From Brevibacterium sp. CCUG 69071 (GTDB lineage Bacteria > Actinomycetota > Actinomycetes > Actinomycetales > Brevibacteriaceae), in contig NZ_PGFV01000001.1 of assembly GCF_021023135.1 (NCBI RefSeq), positions 744,001 to 808,000 of the forward strand: a stretch of DNA of 64,000 nucleotides, given 5' to 3'. The position numbers were made by a program, and so were the translations under genes. Under the pieces are notes generated by a model. That model had not been told where the DNA came from. It did no database searches and was given only the letters and a program-made list of their open reading frames with translations. Shown here in pieces: positions 50,749 through 60,613 of the stretch (the first letter of the stretch is position 1; each line of letters starts with the position of its first letter).

Positions 50749-51813
50749 TCAGTCCTCTGCGGTCTTCTGATCGTCGGGTCCGAGCTCGCGGAATGAGATG
50801 CCGTCCTTCTTCATCTTCATCAGCGAGGCGATCGTCGCCACGGCCATGGCGAGGACGATGAAGCTCAACGACAGCCAGGTCGGCACCTCCGGGATCGAGT
50901 GGCCCCAGGACAGGAACTCCCAGTTCGACTCATGGAGAGCGTGGATGAAGAGCTTGATGCCGATGAAGGCGAGGATCGCAGCGATTCCGTAGTGCAGGTA
51001 GACGAGCTTGTCGACGAGCCCGCCGAGCAGGAAGTACAGCTGACGCAGACCCATCAGCGCGAACACGTTCGCGGTGAACACGAGGAACGCGCTCTGAGTT
51101 ACGCCGAAGATCGCCGGGATCGAGTCGAGCGCGAACATCACATCGGTGGAGCCGATGGCGATGAACACGATGAACATCGGGGTCCAGTACTTCTTGCCGT
51201 CGTCGAGGGTGACCCGGAGCTTGTTGCCGTGGTATTCGTCGACGACGTTGATGCGTTTGCGGAGGAAGCGGATCAGACCGTTCTCCCCGTCTCCGTCGTC
51301 CTCCTCGCTGAAGGCCTGTCGATAGGCGACGATGAGGAGGAAGATGCCGAAGATGAAGAAGACCTCGACGAAGGCGCTGATGATCGCCGCCCCGGCGAGG
51401 ATGAAGATACCGCGGAAGATGATGGCGATGATGATGCCCACCATCAGCACTTCCTGCTGGTACTTCCGCGGGACGGAGAAGCTGCCCATGATGATGATGA
51501 ACACGAACAGGTTGTCGATGCTCAGGGAGTATTCGAGCAGCCAACCGGTGAGGAACTCGCTGCCGTGCTGGGCGTCGCCGATGGCGAACAGCGAAGCGCC
51601 GAAGATGAGGGCGAGGGCGACGTAGAAGCCGACCCAGATGCCGGCCTCGCGCATCGACGGCACGTGGGGCCGCTTGATGACGAGGAGGAGATCGACGAGG
51701 AGGATCGCCACGACGGCGATGCTCGAGCCGATCATGAACCACATGGGAATGGGTGATTCGCTCGCCGCAGCGGAGCTGCCGCCGGCGGCGAGGGTGGAGG
51801 ACAGAATATCCAT
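50749..51813 (-). CDS. TerC family membrane protein
   Basis: Nine-helix protein of the TerC/Alx family, members of which export manganese or act with tellurite resistance. Conserved acidic motifs are YSLSIDNLFVFIIIMGSFS and STDVMFALDSIPAIFGVTQ. The EYHGNKLRVTLDDGKKYWTP loop is typical. 354 residues. A probable manganese riboswitch lies upstream, which supports a manganese role. Confidence 0.9.
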   Translation of the reverse strand: MDILSSTLAAGGSSAAASESPIPMWFMIGSSIAVVAILLVDLLLVIKRPHVPSMREAGIWVGFYVALALIFGASLFAIGDAQHGSEFLTGWLLEYSLSIDNLFVFIIIMGSFSVPRKYQQEVLMVGIIIAIIFRGIFILAGAAIISAFVEVFFIFGIFLLIVAYRQAFSEEDDGDGENGLIRFLRKRINVVDEYHGNKLRVTLDDGKKYWTPMFIVFIAIGSTDVMFALDSIPAIFGVTQSAFLVFTANVFALMGLRQLYFLLGGLVDKLVYLHYGIAAILAFIGIKLFIHALHESNWEFLSWGHSIPEVPTWLSLSFIVLAMAVATIASLMKMKKDGISFRELGPDDQKTAED

Positions 51814-51845
51814 GATGCCTTTCGTGATGACGGAGTTGTACCCGT

Positions 51846-51960
51846 GCCGAAAGTCTCTCCCACGCTAAGACCACTGTGACAGCGGCGGCGTGCGCTCCGC
51901 GCCCGGATCCTCAAGCGGATCGTGGTGACGAGCACGGATGGACGGGATACTCCCTTTCGT
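51846..51960 (-). ncRNA. probable yybP-ykoY (manganese) riboswitch
   Basis: On the minus strand the leader runs CGAAAGGGAGTATCCC, then GTGCTCGTCACCACG, and ends GGGAGAGACTTTCG. CGAAAG at the 5' side pairs with CTTTCG at the 3' side to form P1. The GGGAGUAUCCC element and the GAGACUUU at the end resemble the conserved loops of this class, and terC is one of its known target genes. TATACT about 20 bases further upstream could be the -10. Confidence 0.6.
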
Positions 51961-52013
51961 CAGCCACCCCAGTATAGTCATGATGCCGACGGCACCCTCA
52001 CAGGACGGTGTTC

Positions 52014-54146
52014 TCAGGCGTGCCCGGCTTCCTTCATCTGCCGCAGCTCCTTCTTGAGGTCGGAGAGTTCGTCGCGGAGCCGGGCGGCCAGCTCGAACTG
52101 CAGTTCGGCGGCGGCCGCATGCATCTGCGAGGTCAGCGATTCGATCAGCTCGGTGAGGTCGGCAGCCGGCGGCCGCAGTGAACCCGCCTTGCCGCCTGCC
52201 TCTCGCTGTTCATCGCTGAGGGTGGAGTTGTAGCCGCGCTTGCCCTTGCCGTAGTCGAATTCGGTGAGCAGCTCCCGGGTGTCCTCGTCCTCACGTTGGA
52301 GGCGTTCGGTGATGTCGGCGATCTTCTTCACCAGCGGCGCCGGGTCGATGCCGTGTTCGGTGTTGTAGGCGACCTGGATCTCGCGCCTGCGGTCGGTCTC
52401 GTCGATCGCGGTGCGCATCGAATCGGTGATGGTGTCCGCATACATGTGGACCTGTCCGTGCAGATTTCGGGCTGCACGACCGATGGTCTGGATCAGCGAG
52501 GTCGAAGACCGCAGGAAGCCCTCCTTGTCGGCGTCGAGAATCGCCACCAGCGAGACCTCCGGCAGGTCGAGACCCTCGCGCAGCAGGTTGATGCCGACGA
52601 GGACGTCGAACTCGCCGCCGCGCAGCTCCGTGAGCAGCTCCACTCGGCGCAGCGTGTCGACATCCGAATGCAGGTACTGCACGCGCACATCGTGTTCGAG
52701 CAGATAGTCCGTAAGGTCTTCGGCCATCTTCTTCGTCAGCGTGGTCACGAGCACGCGTTCGTTCGCATCGACCCGGCTGCGGATCTCGTCGAGCAGGTCG
52801 TCGATCTGGCCCTTCGTCGGTTTGACGACGATCTCCGGGTCGACCAGACCCGTGGGTCGGATGATCTGCTGCACGTAGCCGTTGGCGTTGCTCAGCTCGA
52901 AATTGCCGGGCGTCGCCGAGAGGTAGACGGCCTGCCCGATCCGCTCCCGGAACTCGTCGAACTTCAGAGGACGGTTGTCCATCGCGCTCGGCAGCCGGAA
53001 TCCGTGTTCGACGAGGGTGCGTTTGCGTGACATATCGCCTTCGTACATGCCGCCGATCTGCGGCACCGTGACGTGGGATTCGTCGACGACGAGGAGGAAA
53101 TCCTCCGGGAAGTAGTCGAGCAGGCAGTTCGGGGCCGATCCCGGTTCACGACCGTCGATGTGCCGCGAATAGTTCTCGATGCCGGAGGTGAAGCCCATCG
53201 ACTCCATCATCTCGAGGTCGTAGGTGGTGCGCATCTTCAGTCGCTGCGCTTCGAGGAGTTTGTTCTGCGCTTCGAACTCGCTCAGTCTCTTCTGCAGCTC
53301 CTCCTCGATCTCGCTGACGGCCCTGGCCATCCGGTTCTCGCCGGCGACGTAGTGGCTGGCCGGGAACACGTGGATCGTCTCCTCTTCCCGGACGATCTCC
53401 CCGGTCAGCGGGTGCAGGGTCTGCAGGGATTCGATCTCGTCGCCGAAGAACTCGATCCGCAGCGCCAGCTCCTCGTACTGCGGGATGATCTCCACGGTGT
53501 CCCCGCGCACTCGGAAGGTGCCGCGGGTGAAGGCCATGTCGTTGCGGGCGTACTGCATGGTCACGAACTGTTTGAGCAGTTCGTCCCGGTCACACTGGTC
53601 ACCGCGGTGGAGGGTGACCATCCGGTCGACGTATTCCTCGGGGGTGCCGAGACCGTAGATGCAGGACACGGTGGACACGACGACCACGTCCCGCCGGGTC
53701 AGCAGCGCGTTCGTCGCCGAGTGGCGGAGTCGTTCGACCTCGTCGTTGATCGAGGAGTCCTTCTCGATGAAGGTGTCCGTCTGCGGGACGTAGGCCTCGG
53801 GCTGGTAGTAGTCGTAGTAGGAGACGAAGTACTCGACGGCGTTGTTGGGCAGCAGCTGCCGGAACTCGTTGGCCAGCTGCGCGGCCAGCGTCTTGTTCGG
53901 TGCCATGATCAGCGTGGGCCGCTGCACCTGTTCGATCAGCCACGCCGTGGTCGCCGATTTTCCGGTGCCCGTGGCACCGAGGAGCACGATGTCGCGTTCC
54001 CCGGCTTCCAAGCGTTCGGAGATCTCGGAGATCGCCGTGGGCTGATCTCCCGACGGCGAGTATTCGGAGACGACCTCGAACGGGGCGACCGTGCGGGTGA
54101 CGTCGGGTCGGTGACCGATGGCGGGCAGGGGGCGTGCTGAGCTCAT
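52014..54146 (-). CDS. uvrB: excinuclease ABC subunit B
   Basis: Helicase-like damage-verification subunit. Walker A is [14 protein letters not shown]; the beta-hairpin region [20 protein letters not shown], motif [19 protein letters not shown] and [16 protein letters not shown] are intact. The C-terminal UVR domain ([20 protein letters not shown]) binds UvrC. 710 residues. It is far from uvrA/uvrC here (4 to 9 kb) and separately transcribed. Confidence 0.95.
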   Translation of the reverse strand: MSSARPLPAIGHRPDVTRTVAPFEVVSEYSPSGDQPTAISEISERLEAGERDIVLLGATGTGKSATTAWLIEQVQRPTLIMAPNKTLAAQLANEFRQLLPNNAVEYFVSYYDYYQPEAYVPQTDTFIEKDSSINDEVERLRHSATNALLTRRDVVVVSTVSCIYGLGTPEEYVDRMVTLHRGDQCDRDELLKQFVTMQYARNDMAFTRGTFRVRGDTVEIIPQYEELALRIEFFGDEIESLQTLHPLTGEIVREEETIHVFPASHYVAGENRMARAVSEIEEELQKRLSEFEAQNKLLEAQRLKMRTTYDLEMMESMGFTSGIENYSRHIDGREPGSAPNCLLDYFPEDFLLVVDESHVTVPQIGGMYEGDMSRKRTLVEHGFRLPSAMDNRPLKFDEFRERIGQAVYLSATPGNFELSNANGYVQQIIRPTGLVDPEIVVKPTKGQIDDLLDEIRSRVDANERVLVTTLTKKMAEDLTDYLLEHDVRVQYLHSDVDTLRRVELLTELRGGEFDVLVGINLLREGLDLPEVSLVAILDADKEGFLRSSTSLIQTIGRAARNLHGQVHMYADTITDSMRTAIDETDRRREIQVAYNTEHGIDPAPLVKKIADITERLQREDEDTRELLTEFDYGKGKRGYNSTLSDEQREAGGKAGSLRPPAADLTELIESLTSQMHAAAAELQFELAARLRDELSDLKKELRQMKEAGHA

Positions 54147-54182
54147 GGCTCAACACTAACCCCCGCCCCTGACATAGAGAAC

Positions 54183-54219
54183 GGCCGGGACGAGTTCCCC
54201 TTGTGGGCTCGTCCCGGCC
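54183..54219. terminator. hairpin downstream of livF
   Basis: GGCCGGGACGAG (54183-54194) pairs perfectly with CTCGTCCCGGCC (54208-54219). It follows the livF stop by 28 bases on the minus strand and precedes uvrB. Confidence 0.75.
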
Positions 54220-54247
54220 GGTCCCCTCCGCCGGGGCGGTCGTGGCC

Positions 54248-54955
54248 TCAGCCGCCGAGGTAGACGTCCCGAATCGTGCTGTCCTCAAGCAGCTCGCGGC
54301 CGGTTCCCGTCTTCGTCAGCCTTCCGGCCTCGAGGACGCAGGCGCGGTCGGCGATCGCCAGTGCCTGATTCGCATTCTGCTCGACCAGCAGGACCGTGGT
54401 CCCCTGGGCGTTGATCTCCCGGATGATCGCGAAGATCTGGCGGATGAATTGAGGTGCCAGACCCATCGACGGTTCGTCGAGGAGGAGCACCTCGGGATTG
54501 GCCATGAGCGCTCGACCGATCGCGAGCATCTGCTGCTCGCCGCCGGACATCGTCCCGCCCATCTGCTTCTCCCGCTCCTTCAGCCGTGGGAACAGTTCGA
54601 ACACCCGGTCGTATTCGGACTCGGGGTTCTTGCCCTGCAGGGCGTAGGTGCCCATGTCGAGGTTCTCACGCACGGTCATGCCGGGGAAGATGCCGCGGCC
54701 TTCGGGGACGAGCGAGATGCCCTTGCGGACTCGCTGGTGTCCCTTGAGCCGGGTGACGTCCTCGCCCTTGAACGTGATCGACCCGGTGCGGGCGGCGAGC
54801 AGGCCGGATACGGCGCGCATCGTCGTCGTCTTCCCTGCCCCGTTGGCGCCGATGAGAACGACGATCTCACTGGCATCGACGTCGACGGAGATCTCCTCGA
54901 CGGCCTTGATGCGTCCGTAGCGGACCTCAAGATCCTTGATCTCAAGCAGTGCCAT
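54248..54955 (-). CDS. livF: branched-chain amino acid ABC transporter ATPase LivF
   Basis: One of the two ATPases of a LIV-type importer. Walker A GANGAGKTTTMRA, signature MSGGEQQMLAIGRALM, Walker B VLLLDEPSMGLAP. VPEGRGIFPGMTVRENLDMG is typical of LivF. 235 residues from the ATG at 54955; its start lies inside the 3' end of livG (14-base overlap). Confidence 0.9.
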   Translation of the reverse strand: MALLEIKDLEVRYGRIKAVEEISVDVDASEIVVLIGANGAGKTTTMRAVSGLLAARTGSITFKGEDVTRLKGHQRVRKGISLVPEGRGIFPGMTVRENLDMGTYALQGKNPESEYDRVFELFPRLKEREKQMGGTMSGGEQQMLAIGRALMANPEVLLLDEPSMGLAPQFIRQIFAIIREINAQGTTVLLVEQNANQALAIADRACVLEAGRLTKTGTGRELLEDSTIRDVYLGG

Positions 54956-55781
54956 CGGGTTCCTCCTGTCCGAGGTAGGCGGCGATGACCGCCGGGTCCT
55001 CACGGATCGCCGCCGGTACGGCGTCGGCGATCTTCTTGCCGAATTCGAGGACCACGATCCGATCTGTGACCCCCATGACGAGCTTCATATCGTGTTCGAT
55101 GATGAGCACCGTGTAGCCTTCGTCCCTGACCGTGCGGATGAGCTCCATCAGCTCCTCCTTCTCCACCGGGTTGAACCCGGCGGCCGGCTCGTCGAGGCAC
55201 AGCAGCTTCGGATCGGTGGCCAGGGCGCGGGCGATCTCGAGTCTGCGCTGATAGCCGTAGGGCAGGTCCTTCGACTTGTCGAAGGCGCGGTCGGCGATGC
55301 CCACGAATTCGAGCAGCTCCATTCCGCGAGTGATGATCTGCTTCTCCTCACGATAGTGGCGAGGCGTCCTGAACATCGCCGAGATCATGCCCGACTTGTG
55401 TCGGGCGTCGAGCCCGACGGCGACGTTCTCCAGAGCCGTCATCTCACCGAAGAGACGGATGTTCTGGAAGGTTCTGGCCAGCCCGAGGCGGGTGATCCGA
55501 TGCTTCTTCAGACCCAGCAGGGAGTTTCCCTCGAGGGTCACGCTGCCCTGCGACGGGCGGTAGACGCCAGTCATGGCGTTGAAGCAGGTGGTCTTCCCCG
55601 CCCCGTTCGGTCCGATGAGACCGAGGATCTCCCCGCGTCGGATGTCGAAGGACACCGAGTCCAGCGCGGTCAGACCGCCGAAGACGACGCTGAGGTCCTT
55701 GACCTTGACCAGGGTGTCGCCCTCGGCGACGGCGATCTCCCTCTCGGGAGCCACCTCGGTGAGGTTCGCTTCTGCGTTCAT
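54942..55781 (-). CDS. livG: branched-chain amino acid ABC transporter ATPase LivG
   Basis: Partner ATPase. Walker [37 protein letters not shown] and [19 protein letters not shown] are LivG hallmarks. 279 residues with a 25-residue N-terminal extension. Overlaps livM by four bases. Confidence 0.9.
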   Translation of the reverse strand: MNAEANLTEVAPEREIAVAEGDTLVKVKDLSVVFGGLTALDSVSFDIRRGEILGLIGPNGAGKTTCFNAMTGVYRPSQGSVTLEGNSLLGLKKHRITRLGLARTFQNIRLFGEMTALENVAVGLDARHKSGMISAMFRTPRHYREEKQIITRGMELLEFVGIADRAFDKSKDLPYGYQRRLEIARALATDPKLLCLDEPAAGFNPVEKEELMELIRTVRDEGYTVLIIEHDMKLVMGVTDRIVVLEFGKKIADAVPAAIREDPAVIAAYLGQEEPDGTA

Positions 55782-56965
55782 GCTGCGCCTCCTCGGCGTG
55801 GTGCGGTCTTCGGCGGGGTTCCCTCGTCGTCTCCCGGGGGTCCTTCCTTCTTGACCTTCCGCCGGATCCGGGCGGTGTAGGTCAGCAGCTTAGGCTTCTT
55901 GCCGAAGAGGCCCTGCGAACGGAAGATCATCAGCAGCACTAGGACGATGCCGAAGATGAGGAACTTCCACCCGCCCAGCGCCGTGAAGCGCAGCGGCACA
56001 TAGGCGACGATGGCTCCGCCGATGACGACGCCGAGCTTGTTGCCCTGCCCGCCGAGGATGACGGCGGCGAGGAACAGGATCGAGGTCGGCACATCGAATT
56101 TCTGGTTGTTGACGAATCCGACCTGCCCGGCCAGCAGCGCACCCGAGAGCCCGCCCAGGGCGGCTCCGGTGCCGAAGGCCGCGAGCTTGAACCGGAACGT
56201 CGGCACACCCATGATCTCGGCGGCGTCCTCGTCCTCGCGGATGGCGAACCAGGCGCGGCCGACGCGGGAGCGTTCGAGATTGCCCAACAGGATCATCACG
56301 ATGACGATGAAGGTGACGGTGAACCAGTACCAGGGCAGACCGTTCGAGGCGGAGAAGATCGGCGCCCCGTCGATCTCGCCCGGGGGCCGACCGACGTTCT
56401 GGAATCCGGTGTTGCCCTTGAGGACGGGAACGATCGTCGCCAGCAGGCGGATGATCTCGCCGAATCCGAGAGTGACGATCGCCAGGTAGTCCCCGCGCAG
56501 GCGCAGCGTGGGGATTCCGAGTGCGATGCCGAAGACCACGGTGACGATCATCGCCAACGGCAGGGTCCACAGGTACGGGATGTGCACAAGCGGCGAATCC
56601 GGCGAGGTCCACAGTGAGGCCGTGTAGGCGCCGACGGCGAAGAAGCCGATGTAGCCGAGGTCGAGCAGACCCGCCTGACCGACGACGACGTTGAGACCGA
56701 GCGCGACCAGGCCGTAGAGGGCCATGTTGAAGCACGAGATCGCGAAGTCGTTCGACGGTTCGGTGGTGATCAGGGGCGGGTTGATCACCGGCAGCAGATA
56801 GGCGAGGACGACGACGATGAGCAGGATCAGCCACTGCTGCCAGCGGGAGCGATCGTTCCACCAGGACTTCATCCGCAGGTACCAGTTGGGCCGCTGGTGG
56901 CCCAGCTTGCCGTAGGCTTCTGCCTGTTTGGCGCCGACGGAGCTCAAAGGACTGTGAGCTGACAT
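55778..56965 (-). CDS. livM: branched-chain amino acid ABC transporter permease LivM
   Basis: Second permease of the importer, about ten helices. [36 protein letters not shown] and [15 protein letters not shown] (the ATPase-contact loop) are family motifs. 395 residues, with a basic cytoplasmic tail. ATG at 56965, overlapping the livH stop (TGATG). Confidence 0.9.
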   Translation of the reverse strand: MSAHSPLSSVGAKQAEAYGKLGHQRPNWYLRMKSWWNDRSRWQQWLILLIVVVLAYLLPVINPPLITTEPSNDFAISCFNMALYGLVALGLNVVVGQAGLLDLGYIGFFAVGAYTASLWTSPDSPLVHIPYLWTLPLAMIVTVVFGIALGIPTLRLRGDYLAIVTLGFGEIIRLLATIVPVLKGNTGFQNVGRPPGEIDGAPIFSASNGLPWYWFTVTFIVIVMILLGNLERSRVGRAWFAIREDEDAAEIMGVPTFRFKLAAFGTGAALGGLSGALLAGQVGFVNNQKFDVPTSILFLAAVILGGQGNKLGVVIGGAIVAYVPLRFTALGGWKFLIFGIVLVLLMIFRSQGLFGKKPKLLTYTARIRRKVKKEGPPGDDEGTPPKTAPRRGGAA

Positions 56966-57942
56966 CAGACTCTCGCCTCCCCGAGGTTGCTTCCGAGTAT
57001 TCCGTTGGGTCGGATCATCAGCACGAGGATGAGGACGATGAAGATGACGACGTCCGTCCACTGCGAATCGCCGAGGATGGTCGCCCCGTAGTTGCCGATG
57101 AGTCCGACCAGCAGCCCTCCCAGGAGGGCGCCTCTGACATTGCCGATACCGCCGAGCACTGCGGCGGTGAAGGCTTTGATGCCGAGGATGAAGCCGCCCA
57201 TGTAGAAGACTCCCGAGGGCACCCGCATGACGTAGAAGAGCGCGGCGGCGCCGGCGAGGAATCCGCCGATCGCGAAGGTGGCCACGATGATCCGCTCCTT
57301 GTTCACACCCATCAGGGTGGCGGTGTCCGGGTCCTGGGCGACCGCGCGGATGCCGCGGCCGAGCTTCGTCCGCTGCACGATCTGGTCGACGCAGACCATC
57401 ATCACCACTGCGGCGATGAAGATCGTCAGCTGCTGGGAGTCGATGATCGATCCGAAGACCTCGAAGATCGGCTTCGGTCGGAACATCGTCACCGCGGGTT
57501 CGGCGGTGGCTCCGCGCCATTCGTAGAAGATGTACTGGAGCACGAAGGACATGCCGATCGCGGAGATGAGGAAGGCCAGGCGCGAGGCGCCGCGGTTACG
57601 CAGCGGTTTGTAGGCGATCCTCTCGACGAGAACCGCCGTCCCTCCGGAGACCACCATCGCGATGATCCCCGCGAGCACAAGATCGAGGATGAGCATCCCG
57701 ATCGGCAGCGTCGGTGCCGAGGGACCGAAGCCCAGGGCGCTGAGGAAGAAGACCACGGCGAAGGCTCCGGCGATGAAGACTTCCGAGTGGGCGAAGTTGA
57801 TGAGGTTGAGCACACCGTAGACGAGGGTGTACCCGAGTGCGACGAGAGCGTAGATCGCTCCCAGAGTGAGTCCGTCGAAGGTCGTGGCCCAGAAGCTGTC
57901 GATGAGGGCCCCGAAATCGAACGAAATCCAATCACTGGACAT
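56965..57942 (-). CDS. livH: branched-chain amino acid ABC transporter permease LivH
   Basis: First permease. LGAIYALVALGYTLVYGVLN and FAHSEVFIAGAF start the fold and GRGIRAVAQDPDTATLMGVN is the ATPase-contact loop. 325 residues. It is preceded by a long hairpin that separates it from livK. Confidence 0.9.
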   Translation of the reverse strand: MSSDWISFDFGALIDSFWATTFDGLTLGAIYALVALGYTLVYGVLNLINFAHSEVFIAGAFAVVFFLSALGFGPSAPTLPIGMLILDLVLAGIIAMVVSGGTAVLVERIAYKPLRNRGASRLAFLISAIGMSFVLQYIFYEWRGATAEPAVTMFRPKPIFEVFGSIIDSQQLTIFIAAVVMMVCVDQIVQRTKLGRGIRAVAQDPDTATLMGVNKERIIVATFAIGGFLAGAAALFYVMRVPSGVFYMGGFILGIKAFTAAVLGGIGNVRGALLGGLLVGLIGNYGATILGDSQWTDVVIFIVLILVLMIRPNGILGSNLGEARV

Positions 57943-57965
57943 GGGTTCTCTTTCTGAACTGAACG

Positions 57966-58002
57966 TCTCGAAGCCCTCCGGTGACCCCGGAGGGCTTCGA
58001 GA
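57966..58002 (-). terminator. 16-bp perfect hairpin between livK and livH
   Basis: TCTCGAAGCCCTCCGG pairs with CCGGAGGGCTTCGAGA across a five-base loop (TGACC). It lies 21 bases past the livK stop and 23 before the livH start. There is no U-tract. It probably protects livK mRNA or causes partial termination, giving more binding protein than permease. Confidence 0.7.
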
Positions 58003-58023
58003 TGTGACTGTGGAGGCGCGTGG

Positions 58024-59259
58024 CTACTCGATGAGTCCGACGGAGACGATGCCGTCGCCCTCGGTCTTGTAGCCGTACACGGCCTTGTCCTCGAGTTCTC
58101 CCGTGTCGTCCCACTTGTAGGTCTTGCCGTAGCCGACTCCGTTGTAGTCACGGACATACTCGGTCATCTTCTTCCGGTCGGTGATGCCCTTGTCGATGCC
58201 CGAGAGGAAGATCGTCATGGTGTCGTAGCCTTCGACCGAGTAGGTTCCGGGTGCGTCACCGCCCGAGACCTTCTCGAAGGCCTCGGCGAACTCCGGAATG
58301 AGATCGCCCGGCACGCAGGTGCAGGTGTAGTAGGCGTTGTTGGCCGCGTCTCCGGCCTGCTTGACGAAGGCGGTGTCCTTGACCCCGTCGGGTCCGATGA
58401 AGTAGCCGTCGAAGCCCTTATTGACCAGCTGGTTGTCCAGCGGTGCGCCTTCGGCGAAGTAGCCGGAGTAGATGACCGTGTCGGCCTTCGAATCCATGAT
58501 CTTCTGGATCGTGGGCGCGAAGTCCTTCTGGCCGGTGGTCACCGCGTCCTCGCATTCGAGCTTGTCGCCCATCTTCTCCTTGACGACCTTCGCCAGACCC
58601 ATGCCGTAGTCGGAGTCGTCCTCGATGAGGCAGGTCTTCTCGGCTTCGAGCTTCTCGACGAGCTTGACCAATGCCGGGCCCTGGACCGTGTCGTTGCCCA
58701 GGCCCCGGAAGAAGGTCTTCCAGCCGTTCGTCGAGAGATCGGGGTTCGTGGCCGCCGGGGAGATGTGGACGAGGCCGGCGTCTTCGAAGATGCCGCCGGT
58801 GGCCTTCGACTCACCGGAGAACGGAAGTCCGACCACACCGATGATGTTGTCTTCCTTCGTCGCCTGCGCCGAGGGGCCGGTCGCCTTGGCGGGATCGCCT
58901 TCGGTGTCGATCTTCTTGAATGTCACCTGGCAGTCGGGGTTCGCCGCGTTGTGCTCATCGATTGCGGTCTGTGAGCCGTTGTAGATGTTGATGCCCAGCT
59001 GCGCGTTGGGGCCGGTCATCGCGCCGACATAGGCGATGGTCGTCTTCGAGTCGCATTTGGCCTTGCCGTCGCCGGCGGCCTTGACGACATCCTCGGGGAC
59101 GTCCAGCTTCTCCTGGACAGGGAGTTCGACGCGGTCGGAAGAGCCTTCCTCGCCTCCCCCGCCGGCGGATCCCTGGTTGGCGCAGCCGCTCATGGCCAGA
59201 AGCGCGGCGACGGAGAGTGCCGCGACGGTGAGCCCGCTGGTTCGTTTCATCTGATTCAC
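58024..59259 (-). CDS. livK: branched-chain amino acid ABC transporter substrate-binding lipoprotein
   Basis: Periplasmic-type binding protein, membrane-anchored: signal peptide ending in the lipobox LAMSGC at residues 21-26, followed by a Gly/Ser-rich linker. TTIAYVGAMTGPNAQLGINI and VVGLPFSGESKATGGIFEDA are typical of the Leu/Ile/Val family. 411 residues from the GTG at 59259, with AGG seven bases before. True substrate cannot be told from sequence. Confidence 0.88.
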   Translation of the reverse strand: MNQMKRTSGLTVAALSVAALLAMSGCANQGSAGGGGEEGSSDRVELPVQEKLDVPEDVVKAAGDGKAKCDSKTTIAYVGAMTGPNAQLGINIYNGSQTAIDEHNAANPDCQVTFKKIDTEGDPAKATGPSAQATKEDNIIGVVGLPFSGESKATGGIFEDAGLVHISPAATNPDLSTNGWKTFFRGLGNDTVQGPALVKLVEKLEAEKTCLIEDDSDYGMGLAKVVKEKMGDKLECEDAVTTGQKDFAPTIQKIMDSKADTVIYSGYFAEGAPLDNQLVNKGFDGYFIGPDGVKDTAFVKQAGDAANNAYYTCTCVPGDLIPEFAEAFEKVSGGDAPGTYSVEGYDTMTIFLSGIDKGITDRKKMTEYVRDYNGVGYGKTYKWDDTGELEDKAVYGYKTEGDGIVSVGLIE

Positions 59260-59321
59260 TTGTACCTTCTACTCCGAGGTCGCGGCGCCATCGCCGGCCT
59301 CTCTCATTCGTACAAGATGAA

Positions 59322-59327
59322 ATAGTA
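59322..59327 (-). promoter_or_regulatory. -10 element of the liv operon
   Basis: TACTAT on the minus strand, about 63 bases upstream of the livK GTG. No clear -35 hexamer accompanies it, which fits a promoter that needs the adjacent operator. Confidence 0.4.
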
Positions 59328-59336
59328 TGCCTCGGA

Positions 59337-59352
59337 TGTGAGGTGGCTCACT
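59337..59352. promoter_or_regulatory. CRP/GlxR-type operator upstream of livK
   Basis: TGTGAGGTGGCTCACT matches TGTGA-N6-TCACA with one mismatch. This is the recognition pattern of the CRP/GlxR family. It sits next to the candidate -10 element and overlaps the -35 position. Confidence 0.5.
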
Positions 59353-59443
59353 TCAACACATCACAAGTTCATAACATCTGTGATGGTAGCCACTTTTCAG
59401 CACAAGAGTTATTGCATTTTTGGTACCCTTTCGCCGTTCCAGC

Positions 59444-60604
59444 TCAGGCGAAGCTCTCGGGGACGAGACGACGCCTCATCTGCAGGAAGTACGGCTCCTT
59501 CGCCACCGCATAGTCGGCGGTTCCGGCGTCTGCGGCGTGAGTCCGGGCAAGATCGTCCTTGAGGCGGGCGTAGCGGCACCGTTCGCTTTCGTCGTCGCGC
59601 AGCAGATCCCGCAGCGCCCGGGCGAACCGGGCACCGGAGGAGTCCTCGGTCCGAACGTGGAGGTTCACTGCCCGCCCCGGATCCGCGTTGGCATGGAAGT
59701 ACTTGCCCTCCAGCCGGTCTTCGCCGAGGTCGTCCTCCAGCGGGCTGCCCGGGTACCCGAGCCGTGCCAGCACGGGGGCGAGAGTCTCCGCAGTCGCCAG
59801 GTCGGGGACGAGCAGCTGGAGGTCGATGACGTTCTTGGCCGGCAGGTTCGGGACTGCGGTCGAGCCGATGTGCTCGACCATGTAGGCATCCTCGGTGCCC
59901 TGGCGCAGCTTGGCGATGATGCGGTCGGCTTCGGCCGGCCAGTCGCCCTGACCCGGGTCGATGAGTTCCACGCTGCCGCGGGGTGCGCGGCGCTCTGCCC
60001 GGAGGTTGTCTGCGAAGGGACGGATCCGATTCTCCAGGAGGTCTGCGACCGACTCCCGCGTGTCTTCGATCGTGCCCGAGTTGTCGATGAGCACATCGCA
60101 GGCGGCCCGCCGTTCGTCATCGGTGGCCTGCCGGGAGATCCGCGACTCGGCATCGGCCCGATCCATGCCTCTGGTCTCGACGAGCCTGTCCAGACGGACC
60201 CGTGCGGGCACATCGACGAGGAGGTTGAGGTGGTAGGAGGGCGTCATCCGGTTCTCGACGAGCAGGGGAACATCGTGGACGACCACCTCGGCGTCGGCGT
60301 GCCGGGCGAAGTGCTCGGCGGTGCGCTCACGGATCGCGGGGTGCATGAGTCCATTGAGACGGTTCGTGTGCTCGGCGTCGACGAAGGCGGCGGTCGCGAG
60401 GCCGGCACGGTCGAGACCTCCGTCCGCGGCGAGGACGCCGGGTCCGAAGGCCTCGGCGAGTTCGGCGAGCAGGGGTTCGCCCGGTGCGACGACCTCGCGG
60501 GCGATCCGATCGGCGTCGATGAGCACGGCGCCGTTGTCGACGAGCATCTTCGACACGGTCGATTTGCCCGCGCCGATCCCTCCGGTCAGTCCGATTCGCA
60601 GCAT
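59444..60604 (-). CDS. coaE: dephospho-CoA kinase with C-terminal GrpB domain
   Basis: Last step of coenzyme A synthesis. Walker A is GLTGGIGAGKST at the start; VVHDVPLLVE and RLDRLVETRGMDRADAESRI follow. From about residue 205 comes a GrpB/UPF0157 domain (VEHIGSTAVPNLPAKNVIDL), a nucleotidyltransferase-like fold of unknown function. This fusion is standard in many actinobacteria (for example M. tuberculosis). 386 residues. Confidence 0.92.
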   Translation of the reverse strand: MLRIGLTGGIGAGKSTVSKMLVDNGAVLIDADRIAREVVAPGEPLLAELAEAFGPGVLAADGGLDRAGLATAAFVDAEHTNRLNGLMHPAIRERTAEHFARHADAEVVVHDVPLLVENRMTPSYHLNLLVDVPARVRLDRLVETRGMDRADAESRISRQATDDERRAACDVLIDNSGTIEDTRESVADLLENRIRPFADNLRAERRAPRGSVELIDPGQGDWPAEADRIIAKLRQGTEDAYMVEHIGSTAVPNLPAKNVIDLQLLVPDLATAETLAPVLARLGYPGSPLEDDLGEDRLEGKYFHANADPGRAVNLHVRTEDSSGARFARALRDLLRDDESERCRYARLKDDLARTHAADAGTADYAVAKEPYFLQMRRRLVPESFA

Positions 60605-60613
60605 GGTGGAAGT

